A DNA stretch of 64,000 bases, from NCBI RefSeq assembly GCF_900109785.1, contig NZ_FOBH01000003.1, forward strand, positions 62,001 to 126,000, in the 5' to 3' direction. Below are positions 61,501-64,000 of this stretch, one piece after another. The position numbers were made by a program, and so were the translations under genes. Each line of letters begins with the position of its first letter. Position 1 is the stretch's first letter. Below the pieces are notes generated by a model. The model saw only the letters and a program-made list of their open reading frames with translations. It had not been told where the DNA came from and made no database searches. The stretch is from Nitrosovibrio tenuis (GTDB taxonomy: Bacteria; Pseudomonadota; Gammaproteobacteria; Burkholderiales; Nitrosomonadaceae).

Positions 61501-62455
61501 CGCCCCGGCCGCTCCCAACATGGCTGGTTTCGGACAGTAAAACGGGCCGGCCGTAGCGGTGATAAGCTTCGGTTAACAGACTGTACAGAGGGATTCGATG
61601 GGGATGATCCAGATGCCACCAGAGGCTTTCGCCTTCGAGCTGCAGTTGATCTTCAATTTGCCATTGATTACTGTGGTAATAGTTGACTCCAATCACATCC
61701 AGAAAGCGGGGAGCTCCGCCCAGTTCCGGCTCCTTGTTTCCGCATAGCATATCCCACGCATCGAATTGGCATTCGCGGTATGCCGTTGCGTGATCCTCAA
61801 GATCAGGCCGGTCATGATGCGCTGCGACGTGTATCAGAGGATCACAGTGCAGGATGCGGGCAGAAGGATTGATTTCCCAGATTACTTCACAGCTCTTCAG
61901 GGCGGCACGCACCAATTGGCGTTTCAGTTCTGTGCCGCCATCCTCCTTAAGATTGCCGCACATAAATTGATTTTTTGCAAGGGCCCAACTTGCGAAGGAA
62001 ATCTCGTTAATGGGTGAATAAACGGAAACGCATCCGGCATGGGAGAGTGACTCCAAATAAGCTACTGCATGTCGGCAATACAGCGAAAACCGGTCAATAA
62101 AGGCGGGGGAATAGACGTCAACGTCGTCAGGCCACCCGTAATGGCACAGTGTCCATATCACCTGTAACCCAAGCTCCCTTGCTGCGCGTGCGCGCGATTC
62201 AACCGAAGAAAAATCAAAGCGCCCATTCTTTTCGACCGATCGCCAGCCAACGCTTTCCCTCACCGTTTTGATTTCGAAATCTCTTAACAGAAGATAGTCG
62301 TCATATGCGCGATCGGCGTGTTGCGTAATTTTATTCATGGATAAGGGCAGGCCGAGGCTATTGATGTGATCCGCCCCTTCGTAGCCTGCCTGCCAGTAGG
62401 ACAAAAATAATTCCTTGCGATTGCTCATGGGGATTTTTGCAGTAAGGTCCATCAT
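58556..62455 (-). CDS. three-part fusion: glycoside hydrolase + glycosyltransferase + FAD-dependent UDP-galactopyranose-mutase-like domain
   Basis: One uninterrupted frame of 1299 residues. Residues about 1-390 resemble a clan-A TIM-barrel glycoside hydrolase, with putative acid/base E151 (YSPINEISFASW) and nucleophile E309 (VLLSETSHVGSG). Residues about 416-780 are a GT-B glycosyltransferase (MTTIIVFSHLRWDFVYQRPQ, NESTRFISPTKTLEYMAAEL). Residues about 785-1299 form an FAD/NAD-binding oxidoreductase of the amine-oxidase or mutase type (IIIGAGPTGLSAAYHL, LEKNSTVGGWCRS, FDHAGHIMFSN). The methionines at 416 and 785 each follow a clear Shine-Dalgarno (GAAGGAGCTGCA; AAAGGAAGAAACA), so three separate proteins may also be made. 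It heads the minus-strand glycan operon. Confidence 0.85.
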   Translation of the reverse strand: MMDLTAKIPMSNRKELFLSYWQAGYEGADHINSLGLPLSMNKITQHADRAYDDYLLLRDFEIKTVRESVGWRSVEKNGRFDFSSVESRARAARELGLQVIWTLCHYGWPDDVDVYSPAFIDRFSLYCRHAVAYLESLSHAGCVSVYSPINEISFASWALAKNQFMCGNLKEDGGTELKRQLVRAALKSCEVIWEINPSARILHCDPLIHVAAHHDRPDLEDHATAYRECQFDAWDMLCGNKEPELGGAPRFLDVIGVNYYHSNQWQIEDQLQLEGESLWWHLDHPHRIPLYSLLTEAYHRYGRPVLLSETSHVGSGRGAWIKDVAQQAVMAQQFGVDLHGICVYPILDRPDWDDPHRWHKSGLWEIDINGKEEKHYQRVLSEPYAGGLRDAQRLTRQLSSHPFPNQAPPIIEGAAMTTIIVFSHLRWDFVYQRPQHLLSRLAENHKIVFIEEPIFHEHDSFLEISVPGPNITVLKPHTPVNVVGFHDEQLPHLIKLMRQFVGIEEEHMAWFYTPMALPLLQELNPSLVIYDCMDELANFKNSPKQMLQRENALLKVADLVFTGGPSLYRAKRERHPNVHCFPSSVDVVHFEQARDRNNGHPAHEDIPGPRLGYYGVIDERIDTELIARIADAHPQWQIVLVGPVVKIDPATLPRRHNIHYLGQQPYKALPHFLAGWNVCLLPFALNESTRFISPTKTLEYMAAELPIVSTAINDVVDLYGKVVAIAASPQAFIRACEDALLTTPEEHKRTVVKMREMVLETSWNTTAEKMQELMQLTTAQKEETMNLAQSQLKPGALTHCEPQTLPAPAPVENKQCIIIGAGPTGLSAAYHLDEDTLLLEKNSTVGGWCRSIEDKGFTFDHAGHIMFSNDEYVQKLYKTLLGNNVHWQNREAWVYSKGVHTRYPFQGALYGLPPNVIKECIIGAMESRYGALKKPDSRSASAACPVIDGAATPLSDCCADGTVPDTGKTVVHQESGHAASKSENFEKFIYRMWGAGIAKHFAIPYNQKLWTVPLSEMETSWLGGRVPLPDLDEIIEGALQPVAKPMGPNARFGYPLRGGFQAMMSGFLPHIKGTVELNAEVVNISPDQHLITLADGRRFHYENMISTMPLPELIRRIGDEAPQSIKDVAAALRHVSVRCVNLGIGRENISDKHWIYYPEDTIFHRIFLQGNASPGCNPPGGFGLTCEISYSPAKPLPFDGQKLIDRCVEDSIRVGLLKQDDKVITANLVDMPYAYVIYDHARAHNVEKAKKWLAERDIILSGRYSEWEYYNSDHAFLAGKKAADVIKQLMPRQKISAAE

Positions 62456-62926
62456 TTATTTGTGCTCGTCATAATCGTTGTTTTTGCAGAGGGCGACTGT
62501 GCGATAACGTACATTCAGCTTTTTGGTTCAGCTGTATAGGAGCCACGCATTAGAGGAAGGGATTTCGGCTCACCGACATACGGGGCGTGTAAGAAACTGA
62601 CGACTCCTCGTTTCCCGTGTGACGAGCTGCGAGACAATTGGCCTGCCCAGTTTGGGATTACCAAGGCAAAAAGGCTAAAAAGGGATAAAAGGGCTGATAC
62701 GCACCGGGAACCTGGACAAGTCCGGAGATATGACAACTTTATATACGGTCAACCGGACATTGATAACCCGCCCACTAGCCCGCTTACCTGCGCGATGTGA
62801 ATGCCGGGTGGTTCGAGAAAAGCAACGCCGTCGGAACCTGTTTCAACGGAATACCGCCCGCTTGCCGCGAACTCAAAAACTGAGCAATCGAACTTTGGCC
62901 GGTACAGAAACAGGGGTCCACAACCC
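62456..62926. other. 470-bp gap before the glycan operon
   Basis: The region between the alcohol dehydrogenase end and the fusion gene start holds no convincing gene. The promoter of the operon must lie here, but no clear boxes are seen. Near 62912-62926 AGGGG TCCACA ACCCCT forms a small hairpin just after the dehydrogenase stop, a possible weak terminator for that minus-strand gene. Confidence 0.5.
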
Positions 62927-64000
62927 CTATGGAGTCAGGACAACTTTACGGCAGCCATCTTCTTTCTTTTCGAAAATCTTGTATCCGTTGGCGGCTTCAG
63001 CGAGCGGCAAACGATGGCTGATGATGACGTCGGGATGCAGTTTGCCTGATTCGATATATCCCAGCAGTTCCGGCAGGAAGCGTTGCACATGAGTCTGGCC
63101 CATTTTGAATACCAGACCTTTATCGAACGCATCCCCAAAAAGGAACCCGTGGATGAACCCGGCATAAACGCCGGGGACGCTGACCGTGCCGCCGCGGCGC
63201 ACCGCCGCGATACATTGGCGCAAGGCCGTGCCACTGCTGCCTTCAAGCTTGAGGTTGGTCAATACGGTTTCGAGCGCACTGCCTTTGGCTTCAAACCCTA
63301 TGGCATCGATCGTTGCGTCCACCCCTCTGAAGGCTGTATTTTCGATAATGACTTCAGCGGGGTCGACTTCGTCGAAATTGATAGGTATCACATCATACGT
63401 ATGGCGTGCAAATTCGAGCCGATATGAATGATGATCGACCATGAAAATTTTTTCTACACCCAACATGCGAGCGCAGGCGGCTGTCATTAAACCGACCGGA
63501 CCTGCACCAAAGATAGCGATACTCGACCCGGGCCCCACCTCGGCGTTCACAACCGCCTGATATCCTGTCGGTAAAATATCGCTCAGGAAAAGTACACGCT
63601 CATCGGCAAGTGTATCGGGAACTTTTATCGGCCCGACGTTCGCCCTGGGCACTCGCACATATTCGGCCTGGCCCCCCGGGACGCCGCCATACAGATGGGT
63701 ATAGCCAAAAAGCGCCGCACCCGGCCGGATTTCCTTTTTGTTCATTATTGCGCCACGGTCCGGGTTGGTGGTTTCACACGCGGCAAATAGCTGTTTCTCA
63801 CAAAAGAAACAGTGCCCGCATGCAATGACGAACGGAACAACCACTTTATCGCCTTTCTTGAGCTGCGCTATCTCTGATCCGCTGTCGACAACCACTCCCA
63901 TGAACTCATGACCCAGAATATCCCCATCCTTGAGTTCCGGCATTTTTCCGCGATACAGGTGCAGGTCTGAACCGCAAATCGCAGTGGCCGTAATTTTTAG
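62927..64000 (-). CDS. zinc-dependent alcohol dehydrogenase, 5' end outside window
   Basis: The frame is open to the right edge, so the N-terminus is missing; 357 residues are visible. Zinc ligands of the catalytic site are in [11 protein letters not shown] and GHEFMG. The structural zinc loop is [17 protein letters not shown], and the NAD motif is [20 protein letters not shown]. It resembles the glutathione-independent formaldehyde dehydrogenase / threonine dehydrogenase branch of medium-chain dehydrogenases. The substrate is not determinable. It transcribes toward the glycan operon, with the 470-bp gap between. A broken relative lies at 4938-5378. Confidence 0.9.
   Translation of the reverse strand, partial: LKITATAICGSDLHLYRGKMPELKDGDILGHEFMGVVVDSGSEIAQLKKGDKVVVPFVIACGHCFFCEKQLFAACETTNPDRGAIMNKKEIRPGAALFGYTHLYGGVPGGQAEYVRVPRANVGPIKVPDTLADERVLFLSDILPTGYQAVVNAEVGPGSSIAIFGAGPVGLMTAACARMLGVEKIFMVDHHSYRLEFARHTYDVIPINFDEVDPAEVIIENTAFRGVDATIDAIGFEAKGSALETVLTNLKLEGSSGTALRQCIAAVRRGGTVSVPGVYAGFIHGFLFGDAFDKGLVFKMGQTHVQRFLPELLGYIESGKLHPDVIISHRLPLAEAANGYKIFEKKEDGCRKVVLTP

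Overview
The window looks like chromosomal DNA of a betaproteobacterium, most likely an ammonia oxidiser of the Nitrosomonadaceae (Nitrosospira/Nitrosomonas type). This is inferred from several things together: the gene order ompA - (mtaD) - ubiG - gph beside gyrA - serC - (serA) - pheA - hisC - DAHP synthase - tyrA, the tmRNA tag ANDERYALAA, two proteins with PEP-CTERM sorting tails, an encapsulated-ferritin (EncFtn) homologue and a bacterial tyrosinase. No marker gene in the window proves the genus.

Layout. 1-7.3 kb: a c-di-GMP signalling protein cut by the window edge (PAS-GAF-degenerate GGDEF), a MocR-type regulator, a class III aminotransferase, a wrecked alcohol dehydrogenase, a stand-alone EncFtn and a PEP-CTERM protein. 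7.4-12.6 kb: a tightly overlapping five-gene minus-strand glycan operon (Wzt-C-like fragment, PIG-L/LmbE-like protein, glycosyltransferase-methyltransferase fusion, Gfo/Idh oxidoreductase, DegT aminotransferase), with an unlinked lpxA-like gene diverging from it. A 47-bp degenerate copy of the tyrA 3' end lies on the far side of this block. 13.6-23.1 kb: the housekeeping serine/aromatic amino acid cluster ending upstream at gyrA. 23.4-27.0 kb: ompA, a deaminase, ubiG and gph on the plus strand.

27.25-37.4 kb: ssrA (tmRNA) followed at its 3' end by a genomic island. The island holds a P4-type integrase, a small conserved cargo protein, an AlpA regulator, a DUF927 helicase-like ATPase, a 400-bp non-coding region dense in GGTAAC/GTTACC motifs with a 38-bp tandem repeat (origin-like), and a complete type III restriction-modification pair (mod, res). 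The same GGTAAC motif sits at both island ends.

37.7-49.6 kb: an accessory region with an intact PAS-PAS-GGDEF-EAL protein, HflX, a second PEP-CTERM protein, three decayed or partly decayed genes (VOC protein with one nonsense codon, Fic protein with a broken C-terminal domain, frameshifted molybdenum-carrier-like gene), an HNH-like protein without its catalytic histidine, a THUMP protein, an M28 peptidase, endonuclease V, and a secreted EndoU nuclease overlapping a YacL-like (putative immunity) gene. 49.3-55 kb: MJ1316-domain protein divergent from RNA 3'-phosphate cyclase, a tyrosinase with two PPC domains coupled to a small protein, and several small secreted or hypothetical proteins. 55.6-64 kb: YihY, then a minus-strand glycan operon with a glycosyltransferase, an amidohydrolase and a 1299-residue fusion (glycoside hydrolase + glycosyltransferase + FAD-dependent mutase-like domain), and finally a zinc alcohol dehydrogenase cut by the window edge.
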